Assembly (NCBI GenBank): GCA_964559125.1 | Contig: CAZLGW010000002.1 | Location: 1 to 64,000 of the forward strand | Length of the DNA: 64,000 nucleotides | Reading direction: 5' to 3' | Source: Ravibacter sp964559125 | GTDB lineage: Bacteria > Bacteroidota > Bacteroidia > Cytophagales > Spirosomataceae | Part shown: piece after piece, positions 35,012 to 43,745 of the stretch | Layout of the letters: the number at the start of each line of letters is the position of its first letter | Position numbering within the stretch: position 1 is the stretch's first letter | Made by a program: the position numbers and the translations under genes | The notes under the pieces: model-generated | Told to the model about the DNA's origin: nothing | Databases searched by the model: none | The model's input: only the letters and a program-made list of their open reading frames with translations

Positions 35012-35845
35012 ATGTTATTCCTCGGGAAGTTTAATGATTTAACGATAGAGCGCAAGACAAGCGTCGGGTTGTTCCTGAGCGAGCCTGAAGGGACTGAGGT
35101 ACTGCTACCCAACAAGTATGTCAGTGACGAAATGGTGATAGGAGACACGATCAGGGTCTTTGTTTATAAAGATTCGGAAGACCGCCCGGTAGCCACCACA
35201 CAGACCCCGCTTCTGCTACGGAATGAGTTCGGGTATCTCAGGGTCAGGGATGTAAACAGCTATGGCGCTTTCCTGGACTGGGGGCTCGAAAAAGACCTGT
35301 TTGTCCCCTTCAGTGAGCAGATCACGAAAATGGGAACAGGGGAGAGCCACGTCGTCTTCCTGTACCTCGACCGGCGCACCGACCGCCTGCTGGCTACTGC
35401 CAGGTGGAGGCAGAACCTGGATAACAGCCGGCTGCTGGTAAAGGAAGGTGATGAGGTGGATCTTTTGGTGGCCGAACGGACAGATCTGGGATATAACGTC
35501 ATTATCAACAACTATCATCTCGGACTGATCTATTACAGTGACGTATTCAGGCCCATTGCGGTTGGCATACAGCTTAAAGGCTATGTGAGGCTGATAAGGG
35601 AAGGGAACAAGATAGATGTATCTCTTGAAAAAGCAGGATACGAACGGATCGAAGCGCACGCGGCCGGAATCTACGAAACGCTCAAACAAAATAACGGCTT
35701 CCTGCCCCTGTCAGATAAGAGCAGTCCGGAGGAGATAGAAAAGCGCCTCGGCACGAGCAAAAAGAATTTCAAAAAGGCAATAGGCGGTCTCTATAAAAGG
35801 GGATTGATCACATTAGAAGAAAACGGGATCAGGCTCAAAGAGTAG
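35012..35845 (+). CDS. S1 RNA-binding protein, CvfB-like
   Basis: A 277-residue protein with three S1-like modules and a C-terminal winged helix, the layout of the CvfB/YitL family. The first module starts at LGKFNDLTIERKTSVGLFLS, the second contains FGYLRVRDVNSYGAFLDWGL (about 70-89), and the third contains GLIYYSDVFRPIAVGIQLKGYV (about 171-191). The winged helix at about 220-277 has SPEEIEKRLGTSKKNFKKAI. CvfB in Staphylococcus influences virulence-gene expression through RNA; the role here is unknown. It stands alone and is convergent with the HhH gene pair. Confidence 0.88.
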   Translation: MLFLGKFNDLTIERKTSVGLFLSEPEGTEVLLPNKYVSDEMVIGDTIRVFVYKDSEDRPVATTQTPLLLRNEFGYLRVRDVNSYGAFLDWGLEKDLFVPFSEQITKMGTGESHVVFLYLDRRTDRLLATARWRQNLDNSRLLVKEGDEVDLLVAERTDLGYNVIINNYHLGLIYYSDVFRPIAVGIQLKGYVRLIREGNKIDVSLEKAGYERIEAHAAGIYETLKQNNGFLPLSDKSSPEEIEKRLGTSKKNFKKAIGGLYKRGLITLEENGIRLKE

Positions 35846-35878
35846 GGCCCGATCCCGGTTTCAGGAGAAAAAAGTCCG

Positions 35879-36367
35879 CTAAATGTCCCTTCCTCCCGTA
35901 AGCCTGTCCTGGAGCTCTTCCAGCTCCTCCCATTTCCCGTCCCTTGCCAGGGTAGCCTGCTCCGGCCAGGTTTGAGGATCGTGGATCTGGAACCTGGATC
36001 CGGCGTTCCGGAGGATTGTCGTCAAAACATCCGGTGAAGTATCTGCCAATTGTGAAAAACTGAAGATTTGGTCCGCATTTAAAAGCTTCTCTATAGCCGG
36101 CCCTATACCTTCTATCAGCTTCAGGTCGTCTTTAACAACCGCCGCAGCCGGCTTTGGCTCCCGGACGATAGCGGGCGATTGCTGCTGTGCCTGGCAGTCG
36201 TTAAGCTCGCCTTCTTTTACTTCGAGTACCTGCTGAAGCTGTTTAAGCTGGCCTTTGGTAATCCAGCGGCCGATTAAGTAGCCGATAAGCGCTGCGATTA
36301 AAAGGATAATCACTATCTCCGGGATCGCAACAGAAGTGGAGAGAGGATTTAGTTCTAGTAAAATCAT
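35879..36367 (-). CDS. Membrane-anchored helix-hairpin-helix protein, copy 1
   Basis: A 162-residue protein with a membrane helix at about 17-34 (PEIVIILLIAALIGYLIGRW), a charged linker and a C-terminal helix-hairpin-helix domain: DDLKLIEGIGPAIEKLLNA (81-98), then FSQLADTSPDVLTTILRNAG and RFQIHDPQTWPEQATLARDG. The domain resembles DNA- or RNA-binding HhH units also found in ribosomal-protein-like contexts. The downstream member of a tandem pair with 36402..36872; the two share nearly the same C-terminal sequence pattern. Function is unknown. Confidence 0.8.
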   Translation of the reverse strand: MILLELNPLSTSVAIPEIVIILLIAALIGYLIGRWITKGQLKQLQQVLEVKEGELNDCQAQQQSPAIVREPKPAAAVVKDDLKLIEGIGPAIEKLLNADQIFSFSQLADTSPDVLTTILRNAGSRFQIHDPQTWPEQATLARDGKWEELEELQDRLTGGRDI

Positions 36368-36401
36368 CGGAAAAATGATAAATGTTAGTTGTTTCTAAAG
36401 G

Positions 36402-36872
36402 TTAAACTCCCCCATCCAGTTCCTGCTGCCATTTTTCGAGCTCTTCCCATTTCCCCTCATTGGCCAGCGACGCCTGTGCAGGCCAGGTACCGGGTTTATG
36501 CATCTGGAATCGTGGCCCGGCATTGTTCAATATGGTTTCAAGGGTTTCCACCGGCGTTTCACTCAGGCGGGCAAAGGTATTGATGCCGGCCGCGTTCAGC
36601 AGTTTCTCGATTTTCGGCCCTATACCTTCTATCAGTTTCAGGTCGTCGGTAGCGCCGAGCCGGGCAGCGATAACATCGGGCTGGATAACCACCAGGCTTT
36701 TCCGGCATTTCTCCAGCTCTACCCCCAGCCGGGCCAGCTGATCTTCCATACGGTTAATTGCCCTAATCCCCTGTCTGTAACCTATTATATAGCCTAATAC
36801 GGCAGATACGAAAATCATGAGCAGATGCTGCCACCAGGCATCCAGTAGATTGTGCGGATTTAAATCAAACAT
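36402..36872 (-). CDS. Membrane-anchored helix-hairpin-helix protein, copy 2
   Basis: A 156-residue paralogue of the next gene, with a membrane helix at about 16-33 and the HhH domain from about 76 (DDLKLIEGIGPKIEKLLNA), then FARLSETPVETLETILNNAG and RFQMHKPGTWPAQASLANEG. The linker is different and the domain similar, so this looks like a gene duplication with a retained domain. It starts 28 bases after the OmpA-like gene ends, so the three minus-strand genes probably form an operon. Confidence 0.8.
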   Translation of the reverse strand: MFDLNPHNLLDAWWQHLLMIFVSAVLGYIIGYRQGIRAINRMEDQLARLGVELEKCRKSLVVIQPDVIAARLGATDDLKLIEGIGPKIEKLLNAAGINTFARLSETPVETLETILNNAGPRFQMHKPGTWPAQASLANEGKWEELEKWQQELDGGV

Positions 36873-36899
36873 AGCTTATCAGTTCGTTTAGTGTTTTTC

Positions 36900-37790
36900 C
36901 TATTCAGAGACTACAATAGATACGCGCCTGTTAGCAGCTTGCCCTTCGGGAGTATCGTTAGATGCTTTGGGTTGTGTCTGCCCTTTTGCACTTACAGAGA
37001 TCTGTTCGGCGGATATACCCGATTCGGTCAGGAGTTCCTTTACAGTTTCCGCTCTTTCCATAGATAGCTGCGTGTTGCTTGCCGCCGACCCTACATTATC
37101 CGTATGGCCTGTAAGGACAAGCTTTTTGTCTTTGTTCTGTGAGAGGAATAATTTAGCTTCTTCCAGGAAGCGCTCATTATCTGCTGTTTTGATGTAGTTC
37201 ACGCTCCCTGTGTTAAAATAAAGATCGAGAGGCTTGAAAATATCCTCGAACTTCTGCTCTTCGGCCAGGGTATTCTCTGTGAGCGTCAAGGCATCGATAA
37301 ACTGGTAATCGATACCTCCCTGCAGCGAGTCGCTGATGAAAACGAGATCGTCTCTGAGCTCTCCTTTAGTCGTAAATACAGAAGGAGAGAGCCCCTTATT
37401 TACATAATAGGCTTTTACTTCTTCAGCACGCGCAATTCCGAGGTTAGGCCAACTGGTTGCATTGATCTCATCGGCGGCGTAAAAGCCCGTCAGCACCACC
37501 CGTTTATCCGGGAGCGCCCGGAGGTACCCGGCAATGGAATCGATTTCAGCGCTGATCTTTTCGGTATTGGCTTTATTACCGGATTTTGCGAACGAAAAAT
37601 TGAAAGGCGACGTCAGCATGAGTGATTCACCATCCATCAGGTGCAGCGCAGGGGCTTCGGGAACCGGTTCGGAAACTACGGTTGTTGCGGAGCCTTCACA
37701 AAGCAGTTTAATCTTGCATACGTGCCACCAGGCCGATCCCCCGATCCAGACTAAGAGAAGGGCTATCCATAGAGAATTGCTGCTGTTCAT
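36900..37790 (-). CDS. OmpA-family protein with two OmpA-like halves
   Basis: A 296-residue envelope protein with an N-terminal membrane anchor (about 5-25, LWIALLLVWIGGSAWWHV). The C-terminal OmpA/MotB domain (about 190-296) has LDLYFNTGSVNY, LVLTGHTDNVGSAASN, LSMERAETVKELL and AANRRVSIVV, fitting peptidoglycan binding. The first half (about 55-150) repeats the same arrangement in worn form: FNFSFAKSGNKAN, RVVLTGFYAADE, LGIARAEEVKAYYV. So the protein probably arose by internal duplication with only the second unit keeping the binding residues. It is the first gene of the HhH pair operon. Confidence 0.87.
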   Translation of the reverse strand: MNSSNSLWIALLLVWIGGSAWWHVCKIKLLCEGSATTVVSEPVPEAPALHLMDGESLMLTSPFNFSFAKSGNKANTEKISAEIDSIAGYLRALPDKRVVLTGFYAADEINATSWPNLGIARAEEVKAYYVNKGLSPSVFTTKGELRDDLVFISDSLQGGIDYQFIDALTLTENTLAEEQKFEDIFKPLDLYFNTGSVNYIKTADNERFLEEAKLFLSQNKDKKLVLTGHTDNVGSAASNTQLSMERAETVKELLTESGISAEQISVSAKGQTQPKASNDTPEGQAANRRVSIVVSE

Positions 37791-37886
37791 TGGTTTTTGG
37801 AATGATAGTGTTAGCTAAAGGTGCATAAATTCAGGGGAAGTTATGAAATTACTTATTTCGATTGTTAGTATACGCAAATATTTTCA

Positions 37887-37928
37887 ATACAAAAAAGGAG
37901 CTTCGCATGAGAAGCTCCTTTTTTGTAT
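37887..37928 (-). terminator. Strong terminator after rho
   Basis: Perfect 18-base arms (37887..37904 and 37911..37928) with a GCATGA loop. The stem contains GGAGCTTC and ends in a run of six T in both directions. On the minus strand it is located 17 bases after the rho stop codon. Confidence 0.88.
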
Positions 37929-37945
37929 GGCCCTGCCGGTAACGG

Positions 37946-39739
37946 TTACCTGTTCATTGAAATCAGGAATTCCTCGTTGTTCCGTGTGCCGCGCATATTG
38001 GTCAGGAGGAAATCCATGGCCTCTACCGGGTTCATATCGGCCATATGTTTTCTCAGAACCCAGACTTTCTGCAGCGTTTCCTTATCAAGCAGCAGATCTT
38101 CCCGGCGTGTTCCGGATGTCATCACGTCTATGGCCGGGAAAACACGTTTGTTGGACAGTTTCCTGTCAAGCTGAAGCTCCATGTTACCGGTTCCCTTGAA
38201 CTCTTCAAAGATTACTTCATCCATACGGGAGCCGGTTTCTATAAGAGCAGTGGCTATAATCGTAAGGGAGCCTCCGTTTTCCACATTACGGGCAGCTCCG
38301 AAGAATCTTTTCGGACGATGCAGCGCGTTGGCATCAACCCCTCCCGAGAGGATTTTACCCGACGACGGAACAACGGTGTTATACGCCCTTGCAAGCCTGG
38401 TAATGGAGTCGAGAAGGATCACCACATCGTGACCGCATTCGACCATCCGCTTTGCTTTTTCAAGCACGATGCTGGATACTTTCACATGGCGGTCTGCCTG
38501 CTCGTCGAAAGTGGAGGAAATAACTTCGGCCCTGACACTCCGCTGCATGTCGGTTACTTCTTCAGGCCGTTCGTCTATGAGCAGGATGATGAGATATACT
38601 TCCGGGTGGTTTCTGGTAATGGCATTGGCTACTTCTTTCAGGAGTACGGTTTTCCCGGTTTTGGGCTGGGCAACGATCATACCCCGCTGTCCCTTTCCGA
38701 TAGGAGCGAACAAATCGAGGATACGGGTTGAGTAGAGATCAGGCTTTGTACTGAGGTTTAACCTTTCTTCGGGGAAAAGAGGCGTAAGGTATTCGAAAGG
38801 AATACGGTCGCGGATCTCTTCGGTGGTTTTCCCGTTTACCGTTTCGACCCTGAGAAGTGCAAAATATTTTTCCCCGTCTTTAGGCGGGCGTATCTGGCCT
38901 CTGATCGTATCCCCGGTTTTGAGACCGAAAAGCTTGATCTGTGAAGGTGATACATAAATATCGTCGGGGCTGGCCAGGTAATTATAGTCGGCCGAACGCA
39001 TAAAGCCGTAGCTTCCGTCCTGCATAATTTCCAGGACCCCTTCGTTTACAATAAGGCCGTCGAATTCACGAACGTAGTTATTGTAGTTTTTCTTTATTTT
39101 TCCCGCATACTCTTCTCTTGAACGGTCGCCGTCGGTTTTGGCGACCTGCTGCTGCTGTTTGCCGGTTTTGGCCGAAGGCTCTTCGGCAGGCGCTACCGGT
39201 GTTTCCGGGAGAAGGTCGGCATTGTCAAGCTCGATATCGCTGTATAAATCAAAGTTATCAATGAGCTCAGGTGCTTCCAGGGAATCCAGGAAATCTATAC
39301 CGGCTTCTTCTTCATCTATGGCTGGGTCGGCGACGGGCGACTCCTGTGGAGCGGGTTCAGGTACCGGGGTATGTTTGGGCTTGTTCTCTTTCTGAAAGAG
39401 CCCGGGGGAGGCAGGAGAGGGGCCGGGCGCAGAAGCCGGCGGGTCACCTGCGTTCTTTGTGATCCTGGTCCTTTTTCTTTTAACGCCCTGTTCTTCAGGT
39501 TGCTTAAGTGTCTTTGCCACAGGAGTTTCTTTTACGGCCTGTTCAGCCTTTTTTTCAACAACTTCCTGTACTACCGGTTCGGCTTCTGCCACCAGGGTAG
39601 TTCCTTCATTTTGTTTTTCAAGTATTTTGAGGGCAATTTCCTTTTTTGAAAGCCCTTTATAGTTATAAATACCGACGGATTCAGCGATTTCTTTTAACTC
39701 CGAAAGGAGCTTCAGATTCAAATCATCTAGTGAGAACAT
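37946..39739 (-). CDS. rho: Transcription termination factor Rho with long disordered insert
   Basis: A 597-residue Rho. Residues 1-45 form the N-terminal SAP-like helix bundle. Residues about 46-215 are a low-complexity insert rich in Pro, Glu, Ala and Lys, absent from E. coli Rho (419 residues). The RNA-binding cold-shock-like domain (about 225-305) has QDGSYGFMRSADYNYL. The ATPase domain has Walker A AQPKTGKT at 357-364, LLIDERPEEVTDM at about 386-398 and SVRAEVISSTFDEQ. Bacteroides Rho has a comparable disordered insert reported to drive condensate formation, so a similar effect is possible here. A leader of about 190 bases precedes it. Confidence 0.94.
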   Translation of the reverse strand: MFSLDDLNLKLLSELKEIAESVGIYNYKGLSKKEIALKILEKQNEGTTLVAEAEPVVQEVVEKKAEQAVKETPVAKTLKQPEEQGVKRKRTRITKNAGDPPASAPGPSPASPGLFQKENKPKHTPVPEPAPQESPVADPAIDEEEAGIDFLDSLEAPELIDNFDLYSDIELDNADLLPETPVAPAEEPSAKTGKQQQQVAKTDGDRSREEYAGKIKKNYNNYVREFDGLIVNEGVLEIMQDGSYGFMRSADYNYLASPDDIYVSPSQIKLFGLKTGDTIRGQIRPPKDGEKYFALLRVETVNGKTTEEIRDRIPFEYLTPLFPEERLNLSTKPDLYSTRILDLFAPIGKGQRGMIVAQPKTGKTVLLKEVANAITRNHPEVYLIILLIDERPEEVTDMQRSVRAEVISSTFDEQADRHVKVSSIVLEKAKRMVECGHDVVILLDSITRLARAYNTVVPSSGKILSGGVDANALHRPKRFFGAARNVENGGSLTIIATALIETGSRMDEVIFEEFKGTGNMELQLDRKLSNKRVFPAIDVMTSGTRREDLLLDKETLQKVWVLRKHMADMNPVEAMDFLLTNMRGTRNNEEFLISMNR

Positions 39740-39934
39740 ACAATGTAGCGGGCAACTGCTAAGTTTGCCCTTGATAATTGAATAAAGTGAGAACTATTGG
39801 GAATATAGGAGCAGAATCACACAGATTATGCTAGTGGCAAGTGCCGTCAGACAACATTAAACAATAACGAATAGGTATTACAAGAACAGGAAATGCTAGG
39901 GAAATGAGACCTTCTTGGTATGAGGTTCTGACTG

Positions 39935-39964
39935 CAAAGGTAAATAAAAAATTAAAAAAACAAA
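39935..39964 (-). promoter_or_regulatory. Promoter of rho
   Basis: On the minus strand, TTTG (complement of 39961..39964) is followed after 18 bases by TACCTTTG (complement of 39935..39942), an exact TAnnTTTG box. The transcript would start near 39928 and carry an untranslated leader of about 190 bases before the rho ATG at 39739. Confidence 0.65.
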
Positions 39965-40014
39965 CTTCGTCTAGTATTTTTCGCTTTAAAAAATGAGTTT
40001 TGCACCACGCTTTT

Positions 40015-40731
40015 ATGGAACTGGCAATAGATTCGGGAAATACGTACTCAAAGGTAGGTTGGTTTGATGGTAACCGGCTGATAAAGAGCCTGTCAGGTCT
40101 TGGTTTTGAGGAGATGATCGTGGCAGTGAGAACTTCCCCGGTACGCCGGATCATTTTTTCATCTGTAAGCTACAGCCTGGAGGAATTTTGCGATACGCTG
40201 CAACTAAATGTCCCTGTTTTGCGTCTTAGCAACAGTACGCCGATGCCTGTCGGGGTTAACTATGGTACCCCCGAAACGCTGGGTGCAGACAGGCTCGCCG
40301 CTGCTGCGGGGGCGAATTATCTCTACCCGGAGGCCGATCTGGTCGTAATAGACGCCGGAACGTGTATTACGTACGATCTTATAGATGCGGAAGGTGTATT
40401 CCAGGGAGGAGCCATAGCGCCGGGGATGCGGATGAGGTTCCGGGCCATGCATGAGTTTACGCGGCGCCTGCCTCTTGTAGAAGAGATCGATAATAGGTTA
40501 CTGATCGGTAAAACTACCGTAACGGCTATGCAAAGCGGGGTGCTGAACGGGATGATCGCAGAGATCGAAGGAATGGTCGGCGCCTACCGCCGTGAATATC
40601 CGGAAGCGAAGGTGGTGATGTGCGGTGGAGATCTCGGCTTCTTTGAAAGTCGTCTTAATCTCCCCATATTTGCAGTCCCTGAGCTGGTACTGATCGGGTT
40701 GAACAGAATTTTACAATATAATGACGTCTGA
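40015..40731 (+). CDS. coaX: Type III pantothenate kinase
   Basis: A 238-residue enzyme for the first step of coenzyme A synthesis. Start chosen at ATG 40015 (MELAIDSGNTYSKVGWF), since an upstream in-frame TTG at 40000 has no support. Visible motifs are the phosphate-binding DSGNT (6-10), GADRLAA at about 93-99, DAGTCITYD at about 118-126 and GGAIAPGMRMRF. It is divergent from rho. Its last 11 bases overlap the start of the following outer-membrane protein gene, so the two are coupled. Confidence 0.93.
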   Translation: MELAIDSGNTYSKVGWFDGNRLIKSLSGLGFEEMIVAVRTSPVRRIIFSSVSYSLEEFCDTLQLNVPVLRLSNSTPMPVGVNYGTPETLGADRLAAAAGANYLYPEADLVVIDAGTCITYDLIDAEGVFQGGAIAPGMRMRFRAMHEFTRRLPLVEEIDNRLLIGKTTVTAMQSGVLNGMIAEIEGMVGAYRREYPEAKVVMCGGDLGFFESRLNLPIFAVPELVLIGLNRILQYNDV

Positions 40732-42028
40732 TAATAAAAAATTGAAATATTGTTTCCGCTTCATTTTTGCACTGATGTACCTGGCAGCGTCGAAGGAAGT
40801 CAGCGCCCAGGGAATGGGGAATTCGCCTTATTCCATACTCGGGGTCGGAGATTTGCAGGGAACAGCCTTTTCGATGAATGAAGCTACTGGCGGAGCGGGA
40901 GTAAGCGCAAATTTCTTTAACGGTAAGCAATTGAATGGGCTCAATCCTGCCTTGCTTGCCCGGACCCGCGTTACCTCTTTTGAATTCGGCGGCACAATGC
41001 AACTGAAAGAGGTTACCGCTGCGGGCGCCGGCCAGTTGGACCTGGCAGCTAATCTTTCTAATATTGCGCTTTCTTTTCCCATATTACCCGGTTGGTCGTC
41101 GGGGGTGTCTATAAAGCCCTACTCCTATGTCGATTATAATACCAACTCATCGAGTATGGTAGCGGGAACCCATTATCCTACGGTATATAGTTTCTCGGGA
41201 AAGGGAGCTATCAACCGTGTCGCTTGGACAAACGGTTTTGCAATCGGCAAGTACCTCTATGCAGGGGTGGATATTTTCTACCTTTTCGGAAATATCAACA
41301 AGTCGAGCGACGTGTCGGTGATCACAGGCGATGACGATGACAATACGGTCGGAATCAGGGAAAAGCTGAATGTGAAGAACGTAAGCGGGAGGGGAGGACT
41401 TGCCCTGCGGCTTCCGCTCAAAAAAGAGAAGGTAGTGCTAAACGTAGGCGGGACCTATACTTACGGAAATTTCCTTTTTGCCAAAAGGTCGACAGTATAC
41501 GAACTGTCGCAGAACTCTTTTCCGCTCCCGAGCTATCGGCCTGATACATTGCTGAAAGACGTGAAAGGATATATCGATCTGCCTTATCAGCTCAGGGTAG
41601 GAACAAGCCTGGAGCTACCTTTCAAGCTGCTTGTATCTGCTGATTATGAGTATACGGATTGGAATTCATACCGGTCTTTCGGTAACCCGGAAAGCAACCA
41701 GGTAGCCAGCAATGGCAGGTTTTATTTTGGCGCCGAATGGATGCCTAACGTCAGGTCCCAGCGGTACCTCGACCTGGTTTCCTACAGGGCAGGCTTTAAT
41801 TTCGGTCCGAGCCATTATGCCCCCAACGGAACGCAGATCAATGAGACCAACGTAACGCTGGGATTAGGACTTCCTATCGGACGGGGTGGTGGAGGCGCGC
41901 TTAGCCTGGCGTTTACCGGCGGACAAAGAGGTGTCGTTTCGCCAAATTCCATTCGTGAAAGATATCTTCGTATGACCGTTGCCTGGGCATTTGTCGATAA
42001 CTGGTTTATCAAGCCGCGCCTCGACTAA
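40721..42028 (+). CDS. Outer-membrane beta-barrel protein
   Basis: A 435-residue protein. An N-terminal signal region (about residues 9-29, ends EVSAQG) is followed by MGNSPYSILGVGDLQG, a start typical of a Bacteroidetes outer-membrane family. The rest shows the alternating pattern of membrane beta strands and ends in an aromatic/basic strand (VAWAFVDNWFIKPRLD). Its pattern is faintly similar to FadL-like or OMP_b-brl families; no certain family name. Start ATG 40721 overlaps the coaX end; a later Met would also leave a signal peptide. The operon context with coaX and lptC suggests an envelope role. Confidence 0.78.
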   Translation: MTSDNKKLKYCFRFIFALMYLAASKEVSAQGMGNSPYSILGVGDLQGTAFSMNEATGGAGVSANFFNGKQLNGLNPALLARTRVTSFEFGGTMQLKEVTAAGAGQLDLAANLSNIALSFPILPGWSSGVSIKPYSYVDYNTNSSSMVAGTHYPTVYSFSGKGAINRVAWTNGFAIGKYLYAGVDIFYLFGNINKSSDVSVITGDDDDNTVGIREKLNVKNVSGRGGLALRLPLKKEKVVLNVGGTYTYGNFLFAKRSTVYELSQNSFPLPSYRPDTLLKDVKGYIDLPYQLRVGTSLELPFKLLVSADYEYTDWNSYRSFGNPESNQVASNGRFYFGAEWMPNVRSQRYLDLVSYRAGFNFGPSHYAPNGTQINETNVTLGLGLPIGRGGGGALSLAFTGGQRGVVSPNSIRERYLRMTVAWAFVDNWFIKPRLD

Positions 42029-42057
42029 AAGACAGGCTTCTGAAATTTCTTTGTGCC

Positions 42058-42618
42058 ATGTGGTTCTTTTCCCGGTCTGTTGCAAAAAGCTTCTGCAGTG
42101 CGGCGTTTTTACTTTACTGCGCCTCTGTCGGTATCTGGAGCTGTGCACGGGAAGAGAAAAAGCCCTTTCAGCGATATGACGGCCCGCAGGAGGAGATATT
42201 TGACGTAGGTGTAAAATACAGCGAGAAGGGTAGGGTGAGTGTGGAAATGACCACCCCGGTCCAGCTGAGGTATCTCAACGGCGATAAGGTTTTTCCCGAC
42301 TCCGTCAATATTGTATTCTTTGATTCGCTCGGCACGCGGATCACCACCGTCAGATCTGATTCCGGCCGCTATGACAATGCTAAGAATATTTATATCGTGA
42401 CAGGCAATGTGATAGTAGTCAATATTCTCAAACAGGAATATTTATATACTTCAGAATTGAACTGGAATCCGGCCACCAGGAAAGTCTATAACGATAAGCC
42501 GAACAGGATCCTGCGGAAACGCACCTCCGATATCATCAACGGCACCGGCCTGGACGCCAGGCAGGACTTTTCGGAAATGACCCTGAAAAAGGTAACGGGG
42601 ATCGTTACCATGCAGTAG
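42058..42618 (+). CDS. lptC: LPS transport periplasmic protein LptC
   Basis: A 186-residue protein with a membrane anchor or lipoprotein signal at the N-terminus (lipobox-like GIWSC, Cys at 29). The LptC-type beta-jellyroll domain has VGVKYSEKGRVSVEMTTPVQ at about 51-70, FFDSLGTRITTVRSDSGRYD and ENIYIVTGNV-like strands, ending in KVYNDKPNRILRKRTSDIING. It carries LPS across the periplasm between LptF/G and LptA. It starts 29 bases after the outer-membrane gene. The assignment as LptC of the Bacteroidetes type is reasonably secure. Confidence 0.85.
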   Translation: MWFFSRSVAKSFCSAAFLLYCASVGIWSCAREEKKPFQRYDGPQEEIFDVGVKYSEKGRVSVEMTTPVQLRYLNGDKVFPDSVNIVFFDSLGTRITTVRSDSGRYDNAKNIYIVTGNVIVVNILKQEYLYTSELNWNPATRKVYNDKPNRILRKRTSDIINGTGLDARQDFSEMTLKKVTGIVTMQ

Positions 42619-42645
42619 CGGATGCCCTCTTACTTCATCCTCTGC

Positions 42646-43068
42646 TCATCTTACTCCCGCGTCCCTCGAAAATCCCCTTAAAGCTTTCCTGACGCTGTCT
42701 ATAGGCGTATATACACTTTCCCCACCCCATTTGTTATAGATAAAAGTAGTGATTTCGGCTATCTCGAGATCGGTCAGGCCGGGATTCGCAGGCATGGGAC
42801 GGTCGAATACCTGTCCGTTAACCTCGATCTCTCCCTCTATTCCGTATTTGACGATCCGGATAAATCTCTCTTTGTCTTTAGGGAAATGCAACGACGGGTA
42901 CAGGTTGGCCATACCTTCTCCGCCTGGTTGGTGACAGTTGGCGCAATAAACGCCGTAGAGCCGTTCTCCTTCGATATAGTACTGGTCGCGCTTGATCTGC
43001 TCGCCCGATCTGCAGGCTAATGCTGCAAAAGTCAGCCCCGATAGAAGAAAGCATTGCAGATAGTTCAC
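42646..43068 (-). CDS. Lipoprotein cytochrome c
   Basis: A 140-residue monoheme cytochrome c. The lipobox AALAC puts the lipidated Cys at 19. The heme site is CANCH at residues 42-46, the axial Met is likely in MPANPG (PMPANPGLTDLEI), and the C-terminal helix is EIAEITTFIYNKWGG. It overlaps the upstream SCO gene by four bases, so it is probably made together with it and used in respiratory electron transfer or copper-linked oxidase assembly. Confidence 0.9.
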   Translation of the reverse strand: MNYLQCFLLSGLTFAALACRSGEQIKRDQYYIEGERLYGVYCANCHQPGGEGMANLYPSLHFPKDKERFIRIVKYGIEGEIEVNGQVFDRPMPANPGLTDLEIAEITTFIYNKWGGESVYTPIDSVRKALRGFSRDAGVR

Positions 43069-43721
43069 CTGGTTTCGTATTCTTTTCTGAGGGTCTGTAT
43101 GTCGTCTATCAGCTTTTTGACCTTCGTCTCGTCTGTCCCGTCATAAACTCCCCGAACTCTCTTTTCCCTGTCGACGAGCGTAAAGGCGCCGCTGTGGATG
43201 AAGCCACCGGGAGCAGCTCCGTCTTCATTGGCGGCCACAAAATAGCTTTTGGCAATCCCGTATATATCGGATTTCGGGCCGGTCAGGAAGAGCCACTGGC
43301 GCCCGGTTACACCGAGATCGGTAGCGTATTTCAGCAAGACTTCCGGCGTATCGTGCGAAGGATCGATCGTATGCGACAGAATGGCTACATCACTCACTCC
43401 GTTGATGCTCTTATATACCTTCAGCATGTTCTTTTTCATGACCGGGCATATAGTAGGGCAGGAAGTGAAGAAGAAATCTGCGATATAGATTTTCCCTTCC
43501 ACGCTATTTTCCGTGATAGTATCGCCATACTGATCGGTAAGAGAAAATCCGGGGACGGTATGATAGATCGTATCCGCTACCGTTTTTCCGTCTACCTGCC
43601 GTTCTGTCCAGTCTCTTTCTCCCATGATGGGGAGTTTTTTTTCTCCCCCCCCGCCGCAGGACAGGGTAAGAAAGGGAATTACCGCAAGGAGCAGGAATAT
43701 CCTGACTATCGGAAGTATCAT
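43065..43721 (-). CDS. SCO1/SenC-family copper chaperone
   Basis: A 218-residue thioredoxin-fold lipoprotein (lipobox LTLSC, Cys at 22). The copper-binding motif CPTICP lies within ADFFFTSCPTICPVMKKN, the distal His appears in LSHTIDPSHDTPEVL, and the later part has GGFIHSGAFTLVDREKRVRG. SCO proteins deliver copper to cytochrome oxidase or keep its cysteines reduced. The four-base overlap with cytochrome c fits this respiratory role. Confidence 0.92.
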   Translation of the reverse strand: MILPIVRIFLLLAVIPFLTLSCGGGGEKKLPIMGERDWTERQVDGKTVADTIYHTVPGFSLTDQYGDTITENSVEGKIYIADFFFTSCPTICPVMKKNMLKVYKSINGVSDVAILSHTIDPSHDTPEVLLKYATDLGVTGRQWLFLTGPKSDIYGIAKSYFVAANEDGAAPGGFIHSGAFTLVDREKRVRGVYDGTDETKVKKLIDDIQTLRKEYETR

Positions 43722-43745
43722 GTAGTTACTTGTTGAACGGTAGAA

